A stretch of 64,000 bases of DNA from Pseudomonas capeferrum (GCF_013523055.1 NZ_JAAMQM010000013.1:124001-188000), one strand, 5' to 3'. Positions 47,430-56,508 are shown, counted from the first letter of the stretch. Numbers and translations: made by a program. The notes: generated by a model not told the origin, from the sequence alone.

Positions 47430-48297
47430 CGTCAAATTCCTTGATGCGATGCCAGTGGCGGGCGACTTCTTCCACACTCGCACACGCGATCCGTGCCAAG
47501 TCCGTAGGGTAGGCGACGCCGGGATTCTCGCAAAAGCGGGTGGCAGTGAACTGGCCGTTGCTGGCGCGCAGGATGACGCCCGTGTCTTGGCACCAAGAAC
47601 TGGCCAGATATAGCACTCCGGGAGCGACCCACTCGGGCTTGAGGTTTTCAGGTGGCTGCGTTATCCCCCACATGCGGGTCTTGGCAACGGGGGAGATTGC
47701 GTTGACAAGGATGCCATGCTCAGCGCCCTCCATGCTCAAGGCATTCATGATGCCCACTTGGGCCATTTTTCCGGCGGCATAAGCGACCAGGCCCGGCTGC
47801 GCGTACCGTTGGTACATGGCGCGGTCGGATGTGGTCAACACGATCCGCGCTGACGAGGAGCGTTGCAGGTGTTTCCAGGCATGTTTGCTCAACCAGATCG
47901 GCGCACGCACGTTTATACCGAGGACGCGCTCAAGGAAATCTTCTTGTTGCTCGTCGACGGGCTGGTAATCGACCCAGCCGGCGTTGTGAATCAGGATATC
48001 CAGCGCACCGAATTGCTCGATTGCCAACTCCACGAGTTGTTTGCAGTCGGCCTCCTGATCCAGGCGTCCGCTGTGCGCAATCAATTGCCCGTCGTCGGCC
48101 TGCAAGGCGCGCGCTGCCTCGGTTATCATGCCTTGATCGGCGCCCTCACCGGCCCGGCCAGTACCCAAGTCGCTGATGACGACTCGTGCGCCGCGGTCGA
48201 GCAATGCCTTGGCATAGGCTCGCCCAAGCCCCTGACCGGCACCCGTGACGATGGCAACCTTGTCTTTGAAAAGCATCTCCACAGGCTGATATTTCAT
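47422..48297 (-). CDS. Short-chain dehydrogenase/reductase
   Basis: 291 aa classical SDR. Cofactor loop VTGAGQGLGRAYAKALLDRG near residue 16, NAG in ILIHNAGWVDY, catalytic Ser in IVLTTSD and Tyr-x3-Lys in YAAGKMAQ. The N-terminus is like the dehydrogenase part of multifunctional enzyme type 2. ACGGAGG lies 6 bases before ATG 48297. Coupled to the lactonase gene downstream; together they could oxidise a sugar or hydroxy compound to a lactone and open it. A LysR gene sits upstream on the same strand. Confidence 0.88.
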   Translation of the reverse strand: MKYQPVEMLFKDKVAIVTGAGQGLGRAYAKALLDRGARVVISDLGTGRAGEGADQGMITEAARALQADDGQLIAHSGRLDQEADCKQLVELAIEQFGALDILIHNAGWVDYQPVDEQQEDFLERVLGINVRAPIWLSKHAWKHLQRSSSARIVLTTSDRAMYQRYAQPGLVAYAAGKMAQVGIMNALSMEGAEHGILVNAISPVAKTRMWGITQPPENLKPEWVAPGVLYLASSWCQDTGVILRASNGQFTATRFCENPGVAYPTDLARIACASVEEVARHWHRIKEFDDA

Positions 48298-48351
48298 CGT
48301 GAACCTCCGTAAATGCCACGATGATGGGACGGCCAAGCGGGACTGTAAAAT

Positions 48352-48375
48352 ATATTGTTTGTACTAAAACAATAT
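48352..48375. promoter_or_regulatory. Palindromic site between LysR and SDR genes
   Basis: ATATTGTTT-GTACTA-AAACAATAT inverted repeat, adjacent to the LysR stop and 55 bases upstream of the SDR start. It contains the T-N11-A LysR box pattern and could be the operator used by that LysR protein; a terminator role is less likely. Confidence 0.5.
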
Positions 48376-49299
48376 CTACCAAGTCTTAATCGAGGGTGGC
48401 AATGCCATTGCACCTCGCACCTCGTCAATCAACCTGTCGCGGATCGTGGAAGACGTGTGCTCCTTCCATACCATCAGCAGATCCACATGCCGCAGCGTAT
48501 CCGGCGCCTTGACCTGTATTGGCCGAAACACCACGTTCTCGCGCCTCTCCTGCGCCAACGAGGCCGGCAGCAGCGCAACGCCGAAGCCAGCGGCTACCAA
48601 CGCCACCAGCGTCTGCAACTGCCGAGCCTGTTGGGCAATGCGCGGCATAAAGCCTGCTGCCTCACAAAGCTGGACGAGCTGGTCATGAAAACCTTGACCC
48701 AGATGCCGGGGCGAGGACACAAAGGCGTCATCCTGAAGGGCGGCCAGCGAGATGGTTTTGCGATGTGCAAGACGGTGCGTAGTAGGCAACGCGACCATGA
48801 TCGGTTCTCGCAGAATGGATTCGAAGCGCAAGCCTGGCGCCGTCCTGCCCGGTGGCCTCATGAAGCCGAGGTCGGCGCGGCCATGTTCCAGCGCTTCAAC
48901 CTGTTCCCGTGTCGTGGCTTCCTGCATCGTGAAGGAGACAGCAGGAAACGCCGAGCGGAAGCGACTTAGCGCGCACAGCAATGCGCCATAGGGAGCGATG
49001 TTGATGAAGGTCAGGGTGAGATGACCTTCGACGCCCTGTGCCACGCGCCGGGTCTTTTCGACGCTCTCATCAAGAAGCCCCAGTACCTTTTTGGCCGACT
49101 CCAGGAAGGCCGCTCCGGCAGGCGTGAGCGACACGCTGCGATTGGTGCGCTCGAACAGGGGAGCGCCGATCTCCTGCTCCAGCCTGCGAATGGCCTGACT
49201 CAACGGTGGCTGCGCCATGTGGAGCCGTTCCGCAGCGCGATTGAAGTGCAGTTCCTCTGCGACGGCGATGAACTGGTGAAGCAATCGAGTTTCAATCAT
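48376..49299 (-). CDS. LysR-family regulator of the SDR/lactonase operon
   Basis: 307 aa, CatR/CbbR-like subgroup: LLHQFIAVAEELHFNRAAER followed by LHMAQPPLSQAIRRLEQEIGAPLFERTNRSVSLTPAG. The ligand domain starts near residue 90 (GHLTLTFINIAPYGALL). Unusually co-oriented with, rather than divergent from, its probable target operon, with a palindrome in the 78-base gap. Confidence 0.88.
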   Translation of the reverse strand: MIETRLLHQFIAVAEELHFNRAAERLHMAQPPLSQAIRRLEQEIGAPLFERTNRSVSLTPAGAAFLESAKKVLGLLDESVEKTRRVAQGVEGHLTLTFINIAPYGALLCALSRFRSAFPAVSFTMQEATTREQVEALEHGRADLGFMRPPGRTAPGLRFESILREPIMVALPTTHRLAHRKTISLAALQDDAFVSSPRHLGQGFHDQLVQLCEAAGFMPRIAQQARQLQTLVALVAAGFGVALLPASLAQERRENVVFRPIQVKAPDTLRHVDLLMVWKEHTSSTIRDRLIDEVRGAMALPPSIKTW

Positions 49300-49423
49300 A
49301 AGGATTCAATGCATATCAATGCACATATTTTAATACCAATAAAATATCATTTATAAGTAAGTTGTCGTGGAGCCGTTTTCACTTTTATCACCCAATAGAG
49401 TTGATGCTTGCCAATAGGCATCC

Positions 49424-49942
49424 TCATCGCGGCCCTTCGGATACGGAAGCTGGTGCAGATGCTGGGGGCGCTGCGGAACTGCTGATTTGCACGACAATCA
49501 TCCCAAGCAGGATCAAGGCAACACCCGCGAAACGACCCAACCCAATCGGCTTGGGCGCCAGCCCCATCAAGCCGTAATGGTCGATCAGCAGCGAAGCCAG
49601 CATCTGGCCCGCAATGACGCTGACGATGAAGCTGGCTGCGCCCAGCTTGGGCGTCAATACGAGCGCAGCGGTGATATAGGCCACGCCAGCCACGCCGCCC
49701 AGCCACCACCATGTCGGCCCCTGTGCCGCAGCACCCAAAGCCGGTGCCGGAACGCGCATCAGCAGCATCAAGGGCACGACGACCAGCACGCTGACCGTCA
49801 GCGAAGACAGGGTCGCCCACAACGGATGCCCCAGAGCACGCCCCAATGCGGCGTTGCTTCCGGCCTGGAATGGCACGGCAGCACCCGCCACCACGGCAAT
49901 CACCATCGGAAGCAGGCTGGAGAGAGAAGTTGGCCAATGCAT
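49424..49942 (-). CDS. DMT-superfamily (YdcZ/DUF606) membrane transporter
   Basis: 172 aa with five hydrophobic segments, e.g. LLPMVIAVVAGAAVPFQAGS, LSSLTVSVLVVVPLMLLM, AASFIVSVIAGQMLASLLID, FAGVALILLGMIVVQIS. VPFQAGSNAALGRALGHPLWATL and GQMLASLLIDHYGL are typical of the YdcZ family. Start at ATG 49942 because GGAGGT lies 9 bases upstream; the ATG at 49957 overlaps that site. Divergent from the LysR gene at 50041, its likely regulator. The intergenic space 49300-49423 shows nothing. Confidence 0.85.
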   Translation of the reverse strand: MHWPTSLSSLLPMVIAVVAGAAVPFQAGSNAALGRALGHPLWATLSSLTVSVLVVVPLMLLMRVPAPALGAAAQGPTWWWLGGVAGVAYITAALVLTPKLGAASFIVSVIAGQMLASLLIDHYGLMGLAPKPIGLGRFAGVALILLGMIVVQISSSAAPPASAPASVSEGPR

Positions 49943-50040
49943 ACGGAAGACCTCCACAGATGAAAGAAAGAACGCTTCGTATGTTTATGTATTCATGCTA
50001 AGAATGGAAATTCTTATACAGCACATGCACTATTCGTCTT

Positions 50041-50955
50041 ATGGATGATCTCCGCCGCATTGACCTCAACCTGCTGCTGACGCTTCATGCGCTACTGGCG
50101 GAAAAACACGTAACCCGCGCTGCATTGCGTTTGCACAAGAGCCAGCCGGCCGTCAGCCATGCACTGGCGCAGTTGCGTGACGTCTTCAAAGATCCGTTGC
50201 TGACGCGGCGTGGTGGCGGCATGGTCTTGACGCCGCGCGCGCAGGAATTGCTGCAACCTCTGGAAGCTGCCTTGGGGCAGCTGAACGCACTTCTGCATGA
50301 GGGCGAATTCGACCCCTCGCAGGCTGCGCGCCGCTTTCGCGTCGCCTTGTCCGACTACGCAGCACATCTACTCCTGCCAGCGCTGGTGAGGCGGCTGCGC
50401 ACGCAGGCTCCCCGAATTGATCTGGCGATCAGTCAAGCCAGCCGCGAAGCCATGCTCGCACAGCTTGCTGACGGCGAAATCGACCTGGCGCTTGGTGTCT
50501 TCCCGCAAGCCCCCCAGGAAATCGTGTGCGAACCACTATTCGAGGAACACTTCATCAGTGTTGGCGATAGGCAATCGCTACCGCCGCGTGGTGAACTGCC
50601 ACTACAAGAATGGCTGTCACGCCCGCATGTGCTGGTTGCTGTGAGGCCGGATACTGAAGACGAAATCGACGCATCTCTGAAAGCCAAGGGGATGCGCCGT
50701 CATGTGGCCCTGGTACTGCCTCATTGGAGTGCTTCGACAAAAGTCCTTGCTGGTACAGACTTGATCTTGACCGTTGCAAGCCGGACGCTGGAAAACGTCC
50801 CTAGGAGCAAAGGTTTGAAGCTGTTCAGACCACCGCTTGATCTGCCCCGTTTCGCATTTCAACAGGCATGGCATATGAGGCGGCACAACGATCCAGCACA
50901 TTGTTGGCTCCGAGGTGTTGTTCTGGATTGCAGCCAGCCCACTTGCAGCGTTTGA
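50041..50955 (+). CDS. LysR-family regulator, divergent from DMT transporter
   Basis: 304 aa NodD-like LysR: DLRRIDLNLLLTLHALLAEK followed by HVTRAALRLHKSQPAVSHALAQLRDVFKDPLLTRRGGG. The ligand domain spans residues 95-300. 98 bases separate it from the divergent transporter gene, an arrangement typical for LysR control of an exporter. Downstream lie conjugative-element remnants. Confidence 0.88.
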   Translation: MDDLRRIDLNLLLTLHALLAEKHVTRAALRLHKSQPAVSHALAQLRDVFKDPLLTRRGGGMVLTPRAQELLQPLEAALGQLNALLHEGEFDPSQAARRFRVALSDYAAHLLLPALVRRLRTQAPRIDLAISQASREAMLAQLADGEIDLALGVFPQAPQEIVCEPLFEEHFISVGDRQSLPPRGELPLQEWLSRPHVLVAVRPDTEDEIDASLKAKGMRRHVALVLPHWSASTKVLAGTDLILTVASRTLENVPRSKGLKLFRPPLDLPRFAFQQAWHMRRHNDPAHCWLRGVVLDCSQPTCSV

Positions 50956-50971
50956 AGTTAAAGAAGATTGA

Positions 50972-51122
50972 TCAAATTGCTGGCCCCCGCTGTCGTCCAA
51001 TCTCCGCCGACACGCCACCGTCGCCCATCGTTGCGGCAAGCTGCTGCCCCAGCCGCTGTTCGATCACTGGCTTCCACGACACCAGGCTGAATCCCATGCC
51101 GTCATTGAGCATCGCGAAGCGT
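50972..51122 (-). pseudogene. C-terminal end of a conjugative relaxase (DUF3363 type), copy 1
   Basis: About 50 codons: SGRFAMLNDGMGFSLVSWKP then VIEQRLGQQLAATMGDGGVS and EIGRQRG plus stop. This is the extreme C-terminus of the relaxase found in Tn4371/clc-like elements. A related but clearly different copy lies at 54258-55156. Confidence 0.8.
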
Positions 51123-51134
51123 CCGCTTCTACAG

Positions 51135-51398
51135 CTAAAACTTCGGCGCCGTCTCCGGCGGGGTATACGGTGTGTTCCCATCGCCAAGGAAGCGTCGGTT
51201 CGTGGCCTCGGGCACTCGGTTGCACAGCACATCGCCCATCGTTGGCCGCTCGGCTTTGCACTGCCGACGCAGTTCCTGCAAGCGTTCGGGATCGGCGGCC
51301 AGCTCTTCCACCGTTGGTACAGCAGCCTGCTGCGGGGCTTCGGATTGATCGCAGGCGATCAGTGTCGCGACCAGCAGGAACGGGGCGATCTGCTTCAT
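51135..51398 (-). CDS. EexN-family entry-exclusion lipoprotein
   Basis: 87 aa. Lipoprotein signal peptide with lipobox LIAC (MKQIAPFLLVATLIAC), then the EexN pattern TVEELAADPERLQELRRQCK followed by GDVLCNRVPEATNRRF. Such proteins sit in mating-pair-formation regions of conjugative elements and block redundant transfer. AGGAGG lies upstream of ATG 51398, which overlaps the end of the LysR pseudogene. It appears intact although the surrounding element is destroyed. Confidence 0.8.
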   Translation of the reverse strand: MKQIAPFLLVATLIACDQSEAPQQAAVPTVEELAADPERLQELRRQCKAERPTMGDVLCNRVPEATNRRFLGDGNTPYTPPETAPKF

Positions 51399-52055
51399 AA
51401 CTCGATTTCCTCCTGGGCATCAGGTTCAAGCGGCGGCGTGGGTCTGCCGCCATCGGGCGCCTCAATGGCCTGCACGCGCTCGATGAAGCGTGACAGCACC
51501 TCCGAGGACTCGCCTTCGAGTCGCAGCAGGTAGGTCGTCAGCAAGGGTGAGCGGCCCGCCAGCGGTCGGGCGACCACGCCGGGTTCGCGGCTGGCCGCGA
51601 TGTGCGGTGCCTCCGCCAGCCCCAACGCGAAGCCGGCCGACACCAGCGCCGTCGTACAGATCGTCATGAAGACCCTTGATCTGCTGCGACAGAGGCACCT
51701 CGAACAGACGGATCTCGACCTCGGGCTCCTCCTGTCGGCACAGCGCCAGCAAGGTCGGCAGGCGCGATGGCGTTATGACATCATACAGCGCGATGCGCAG
51801 CTGGCCATGAAAGCCGTTGGTCGCTGCCTTTACGCTGTCACGGGCCTGCTGCAAGGCAGTAAAGATGCGCGGCACATGCTCAAGGAACAGCTTGCCCGCA
51901 CGGGTCAACCGGGTACTGCGGCTAGTGCGGACGAACAACTGTTCACCCAGGTCTTCTTCCAGTTCCTTGATGGTGCGCGCCAGCGGCGACTGCTCGATGT
52001 GCAGCCGCTCGGCGACGACCACGAAGCAACGAAGATGCCTGAACTCGACAGCGTC
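51395..52055 (-). pseudogene. Broken LysR regulator of a conjugative element
   Basis: DNA-binding part VEFRHLRCFVVVAERLHIEQ then SPLARTIKELEEDLGEQLFVRTSRSTRLT in one frame up to HDDLYD; the remainder VSAGFALGLAEAPHIAASRE ... VLSRFIERVQAI ends in another frame, so a frameshift lies near 51660. The original start codon is also gone, because the frame runs straight into the stop of the efflux gene at 52059. Such LysR genes accompany relaxase and traF in Tn4371-like elements. Confidence 0.8.
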
Positions 52056-52058
52056 CCC

Positions 52059-53570
52059 TCACTCGGGCAACTTACGCGGTAGCCAGAGCCAAGCCACCAC
52101 CCCGGCCAGGAACGTCAGCAACCCGCCCACGCCCACGGCCCAATGCAGCCCCGACAGGAATGCCTCCTTGCCTTGCAACACGCCTTGCGCCGTAAGGCCC
52201 AGATGGCCTAGCGTTTCGTTCAACGTCCCGGCCACGCCCGGCCCGGACAGCCGAAAGACCAGCGCCGCCAGCGAACCCAGCAAGGTGATGCCCAGCGCAT
52301 TGCCAATCTCATTGCTGGTCTCGGCAATCGAGCCGGCCGCCCCGGCGCGTTCGCTCGGCACCGCCGACACCGCAATCTCGGCTACTAGGCTGAAAGACAG
52401 CCCATAGCCGACACCCGCGATCACTGTGGAGGCGACGAACGCGAGCGCGCCGGCTTCGGTGGTGGTACACAACAGCAGGAACACGCCTGCGCTGATGAGC
52501 AAGTGCGTCGCTACCAGCGCCGCCTTGCGGCCAATGCGCTCGACGATGTGGTTGGTGCCCACGCAGGTGGCCATCAGCACCGCCGCGCCCGGCAAGGTCA
52601 GCAGCGCCGCCATGAAGACCTCGTGGCCCAGCACCGATTGCAGGTAGATGCCTGACAGATAGCTTGCCGCCGACCAGACAACCAGCGACAGCAAGCCGGT
52701 CAGGATGGCGATGGAGAAAACCCGATCTTTGAACAGTCCCAAGTCCAGCAAGGGATAGGCAAGCCGCGTCTGCCTGCGCAGAAAGAACGCCAGCGCCAGC
52801 AGGCCGATCATGCCCGCCAGGGCCTGCGGCAAGGCGATGCCCGTAGCCGCCGCGCTCTTGATGGCATAAGTGAACAATAGGATGCCGACAAAGGACAGCA
52901 ACAGGCTCGGTATGTCGATGCTGCCGTAGCGCGTCACGCGCACTTCGCGCAGCAGGATCGGTGCGGCCAGCAAGAAGACCAGCACGACAGGCACGTTGAT
53001 CAGGAACACCGTGCCCCAATCGAAGCGTTGCAGCAGCAATCCGCCAATGAGCGGCCCGATGGCAAAGCCCGCCGCGAACATTGCTGCAAAGATGCCGATG
53101 GCCCGCGCGCGCTGGCGCGGATCGGGGAACAGGGCACTGACGATGGCTAGCCCAGACGGCAGCAGCGTGGCACCGCCCAGCCCCATCAGTGCGCGACAGG
53201 CGATCAAATGCGCAGGCGTGGTCGCGTAAGCCGCGCCCAGCGAACCCAGGCCGAACACCAGGGCCCCCACCATCATCAACTTCAAGCGGCCATAGCGGTC
53301 GCCGATGTTGCCGAAGGTGATCAGCAGCGACCCGACGACGAAGCCGTAGATGTCGAGCATCCACAGTGCTTGATCGGCCGTGGGCGACAAAGCGGATGTC
53401 ACGCGCGGCATGGCGAGGTACAGCACGGAGCCATCCATCGCCACCAACAGCACCAGGGCAAGAACGGTCAAAAGGCCAAGCCACGCCATGCGGTTGGCCG
53501 GGTATGAGGTGGAAGGCGTGTCGGTTTGCATGGTCATGGGCTCGCGGTCAGCCGCCGCCCGATTGCTCAT
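52059..53570 (-). CDS. DHA2-family (14-TM) multidrug efflux MFS transporter
   Basis: 503 aa. Fourteen hydrophobic segments. The first contains LLVAMDGSVLYLAMPRV, the A motif is GNIGDRYGRLKLMM and the C motif is GFAIGPLIGGLLLQRFDW; it resembles SmvA/EmrB-type exporters of cationic drugs and biocides. Start set to ATG 53570 because the frame upstream runs through the operator and the divergent tetR; ATGs at 53537 and 53531 are alternatives. Divergent tetR with a shared operator implies TetR repression. Lies inside the conjugative-element remnants, so it is probable cargo. Confidence 0.88.
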   Translation of the reverse strand: MSNRAAADREPMTMQTDTPSTSYPANRMAWLGLLTVLALVLLVAMDGSVLYLAMPRVTSALSPTADQALWMLDIYGFVVGSLLITFGNIGDRYGRLKLMMVGALVFGLGSLGAAYATTPAHLIACRALMGLGGATLLPSGLAIVSALFPDPRQRARAIGIFAAMFAAGFAIGPLIGGLLLQRFDWGTVFLINVPVVLVFLLAAPILLREVRVTRYGSIDIPSLLLSFVGILLFTYAIKSAAATGIALPQALAGMIGLLALAFFLRRQTRLAYPLLDLGLFKDRVFSIAILTGLLSLVVWSAASYLSGIYLQSVLGHEVFMAALLTLPGAAVLMATCVGTNHIVERIGRKAALVATHLLISAGVFLLLCTTTEAGALAFVASTVIAGVGYGLSFSLVAEIAVSAVPSERAGAAGSIAETSNEIGNALGITLLGSLAALVFRLSGPGVAGTLNETLGHLGLTAQGVLQGKEAFLSGLHWAVGVGGLLTFLAGVVAWLWLPRKLPE

Positions 53571-53591
53571 CGGGCAGCGATTCAATATACT

Positions 53592-53621
53592 AAAGGTACA
53601 TACTAATAGTAAGTTACCTTT
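53592..53621. promoter_or_regulatory. TetR operator between efflux gene and tetR
   Basis: AAAGGTACATACT...AGTAAGTTACCTTT is an imperfect dyad centred in the A/T-rich 62-base spacer of the divergent pair, 11 bases before the tetR ATG. It would cover both promoters. Confidence 0.65.
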
Positions 53622-53632
53622 GGTACATAACG

Positions 53633-54247
53633 ATGTCAAGCCATTCGAGAAACCCTGCTGCTGCCGATTCACCACGCCGCCGCCTGTCGCGCGACGAGCG
53701 CCTGCGCCAACTGCTGGACGTGTCATGGCAACTAATCCGCGCCGAAGGTACGGACGCGCTGACCTTGGGACGGCTGGCCGAAGAGGCGCGCATTACCAAG
53801 CCGGTGGTCTATGACCACTTCGGCACGCGCAACGGATTGCTGGCGGTGCTGTATCAGGATTTCGACGTGCGCCAGACCGCGCTCATCGATGCGGCCATCG
53901 CAGCCAGCAAGCCCAGCCTGACCGACAAGGCCAGCGTCATCGCCGCCAGCTATATCGATTGTGTGCTGACCCAGGGGCGCGAGATTCCCGGCGTGCTGGC
54001 TGCGCTCGACGGCTCGCCGGAACTGGCAGCGGTCAAGCGCCAGTATCAGTACGCCTTTATCGAGAAGTGTCAGCGCGTCCTTGCTCCCTACGCTGGCCCG
54101 CAGGGCGTGCCGCTGGCCAGCCTGTGGGCGATGCTAGGCGCGGCCGATGCGCTGTCGCACGCCGCCGTTGCGGGAGACATCAACGAAACGCAGGCGCGGG
54201 ACGAATTACGGGAAACCATTCTGGCGGTGGTCAAGCGAAGCAAATAA
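53633..54247 (+). CDS. TetR-family repressor of the efflux pump
   Basis: 204 aa. N-terminal helix-turn-helix preceded by a basic arm: RLRQLLDVSWQLIRAEGTDA then LTLGRLAEEARITKPVVYDHFGTRNGLL. The C-terminal ligand domain is helical (ASYIDCVLTQGREIPGVLAAL). The ATG at 53633 lies just after the operator palindrome. Its stop abuts the truncated relaxase copy 2, marking an insertion junction. Confidence 0.9.
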   Translation: MSSHSRNPAAADSPRRRLSRDERLRQLLDVSWQLIRAEGTDALTLGRLAEEARITKPVVYDHFGTRNGLLAVLYQDFDVRQTALIDAAIAASKPSLTDKASVIAASYIDCVLTQGREIPGVLAALDGSPELAAVKRQYQYAFIEKCQRVLAPYAGPQGVPLASLWAMLGAADALSHAAVAGDINETQARDELRETILAVVKRSK

Positions 54248-54257
54248 GAAAGTGACA

Positions 54258-55156
54258 GCTATCCAACGGAGGGCCGCGCTGTCGCCCAACCGCCCACGAC
54301 ACCCCGCCGCCGCGCACCGTTGCGGCGATCTGCAGCCCCAGTTGTGGTTCGATCACCGACTTCCACGGCACCAGGCTGAATCCCATGCCGACATCAAGCA
54401 TCGCGTAGCGTCCGCTGGCAAGCATGACGTTGCGCCGGTAGATACCGCTCACGCGCTGTCCATTAGCCACGGGGCGATGCTCCAGCCCGGTTTCGGCGGC
54501 AATGTCCTTGGCAGCCTGCGCCAGCTCCCGATTGCGCAGCGTCATCAGCAGGTTGCGCGCCAGGATCACGCGCTGGCCCCTGCGCTCGGCCAGCCCCTGT
54601 TCGGCTAGGAAGTCGGCACGCTGCTGTAGGGCTTGCTTGGTGTCACTACCAAATCCCAGGTCGCCCAGTCCTCGTCCGCCGCCGATCAGTTGCTGGCCGA
54701 GCCAAGTCGCGCCGATCACCCGGGCCTGCCGCTCGATGGGCAGGTGCGATTTCAGCTCCACGGTTACGCCGTCCAGCCGTTGCGCATCGTACTGGCGGCC
54801 GCGCTCGGCCAGGTCGTCCGGCACCTTCCATAACCCTTCGGCCACGCGCTCCACGATGCCGGCCCGGCGCAGGGCTTCCAGCCGGCGAACGTGGGCCGCG
54901 ACGACTTCCTGTGGGTCACGTCCGGCCTTGGACCGGCCTTGCTCGATCGCCAGGTGATGATCGGTGCGATACAGGCCATCGCTCGCCAGTGCGGCGATGT
55001 TCTTGTCGGCGGCCCGCATCTCGGCGGAGCCGCGCACCTCCACCACCGCGCCGGCTGGATAGTTCGCCAGCTCGTCGCGGCGTTCAAGGCGACGTAGTGG
55101 GCCTTGCCGTCCACGCCGTCGATGACCAGATAGCCGCGATCGGGCTCGTCGGCCAC
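54258..55156 (-). pseudogene. C-terminal part of conjugative relaxase (DUF3363 type), copy 2, frameshifted
   Basis: Begins at DEPDRGYLVIDGVDGKAHYV, shifts frame by a missing base at about 55080 (NARDEL site), then continues DELANYPAGAVVEVRGSAEM ... KNIAALASDGLYRTDHHLAI ... SGRYAMLDVGMGFSLVPWKS ... AVGRQRG. The natural end is replaced by sequence running into tetR. The catalytic N-terminal relaxase half is missing. Confidence 0.8.
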
Positions 55157-55497
55157 CGGCACGCCGTCGATGCGAACCTGACTGGCAACGATGCAAACGT
55201 GTTGCGGTGCAACTGCGCCCCCACGTTTGAGCAGCGGGAGACCAGCCGGCAGCCAGCGCCGCAGCGTCGGCCGGAAGCTGTGTCAAGACGATGCAGCCCA
55301 CGGACAGCGGACGGGGCAGCGAGCCGGGCTTGTGGTCGAACGGTTCCACGCGATACCAACCGACCGCCACGCTGTCGGACGGGTTGTAGATCACACGCGG
55401 CGACGGTGTGCCGAAAGAGGCCCAGACCAATGCGGCAAAGCCGAAGACGGACAGGCCCGCCAGCACGAGGCGAGCGCGCAGGCGCGAGCCCTTTTTA
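55157..55497 (-). pseudogene. TraF-type conjugal signal peptidase fragment
   Basis: LRARLVLAGLSVFGFAALVW then SPRVIYNPSDSVAVGWYRVE is the N-terminus of TraF peptidases. After DAAALAAG the frame changes (AGLPLLKRGGAVAPQHVCIV, then ASQVRIDGVPVA) and then passes in frame into the relaxase remnant. No start codon remains: the upstream edge is 13 bases from the stop of the PhyH gene. This marks the right border of the element remnants. Confidence 0.75.
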
Positions 55498-55509
55498 ACA
55501 ACAAACGAT

Positions 55510-56409
55510 TCAGGGAGCCGCTTTCAGCAACCCCAGCGATTCGAGCACATCATCTGCCTGCAGGTGCACATGCGGGCTGACCATCTTGCCGCCATGCTCC
55601 ACCCAGCCCATGAAGTTCTCGCCGGCATCCCAGCCCAGCAGGCGCTGCACTTCCTCAGGCAGGGCCTTGAGGGTGTCGAAAGGTACTGACAGGTACTGAT
55701 TCTCTTCCTGACGCACGCAACCCAGGTCGAGGCCCATGGTCAGGCCAGTACGAGGCTTGTCGCTGGAGTTGGTGCCACCGCCATGGTAGGTGGAGCCGAT
55801 AAACAGCAACGCCGAACCCTGGGCCATTTCCGCATCCACGGTTTCTTCCGGCTGGGGGCAACGCTCGTCATCCCATTTGTGGCTGCCTGGAATCACCTTG
55901 GTGGCGCCGTTGGCTTCGGTGAATTCGGTCATCGCCAGCATGATCTGCAACCGCGCTTCACGACCATAATTAGGGTGACGCCAGAGGAAACTGGTGTCAT
56001 CGCGGTGCAGCGGCTGTTTGCCTTGGCCTGGATGAATCTGAATGGCCTGGGTCATGCCGATCTGAATCTGCGGGGTTACCGTGGTGCGCTCCTGTCCAAA
56101 CCAGACCGAAATCGGCTTTTGCAGGATCTGGCGCGCGGCGCCCAGGTACAGCGGCTGCATGACCACGTCCACCATGCGCTTGCAGCGCGCGAACAGTCGG
56201 CTGGCGCGGCGGGTGGAAGTGCCAACGAAGAAATTCTCGTGACCGAAGATCGAGGTATCCAGGGCCGCGTCGACTTCCTGCTTGAGTTCCTTGAACACCT
56301 CGGTGTCCAGAAAATCAGCGATGATTACACCACCGTCGCGCTCGATGATTTCCACCACCTGTTCAACGGAGGCGCTGCGCGGCAGCGTAACAAGGGAAGG
56401 CTTGGACAT
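55510..56409 (-). CDS. Phytanoyl-CoA dioxygenase (PhyH) family oxygenase
   Basis: 299 aa Fe(II)/2-oxoglutarate-dependent oxygenase. Iron ligands: His and Asp in PLHRDDTSFLWRH near residue 140 and the distal His in GSTYHGGGTN near residue 222; the 2-oxoglutarate arginine is in DKPRTGLTMGL. AAGGA lies 8-9 bases before ATG 56409; an upstream frame extension is not supported. A copy of the cluster-wide TTGGCC-N3-GCTCACC-like motif lies 76 bases upstream, so it probably belongs to the AraC-controlled regulon of this region. Substrate unknown. Confidence 0.88.
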   Translation of the reverse strand: MSKPSLVTLPRSASVEQVVEIIERDGGVIIADFLDTEVFKELKQEVDAALDTSIFGHENFFVGTSTRRASRLFARCKRMVDVVMQPLYLGAARQILQKPISVWFGQERTTVTPQIQIGMTQAIQIHPGQGKQPLHRDDTSFLWRHPNYGREARLQIMLAMTEFTEANGATKVIPGSHKWDDERCPQPEETVDAEMAQGSALLFIGSTYHGGGTNSSDKPRTGLTMGLDLGCVRQEENQYLSVPFDTLKALPEEVQRLLGWDAGENFMGWVEHGGKMVSPHVHLQADDVLESLGLLKAAP

Positions 56410-56484
56410 GGTCTGGTTCCTTGTATAAGAGGTCTGGTGAAAATATAGAGCTACCCCCCGGGGGCTCACAGGTGCGTGCCAGCC

Positions 56485-56508
56485 AAAAAAGCGGGGAGCA
56501 GCGGCCAG
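56485..56508 (-). promoter_or_regulatory. Regulon motif, copy A (PhyH gene)
   Basis: Minus strand reads CTGGCC-N3-GCTCCCC-GC-TTTTTT, 76 bases upstream of the PhyH ATG. Same spacing as the other four copies in the cluster; the first base of TTGGCC and the A of CACC are changed. Confidence 0.55.
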
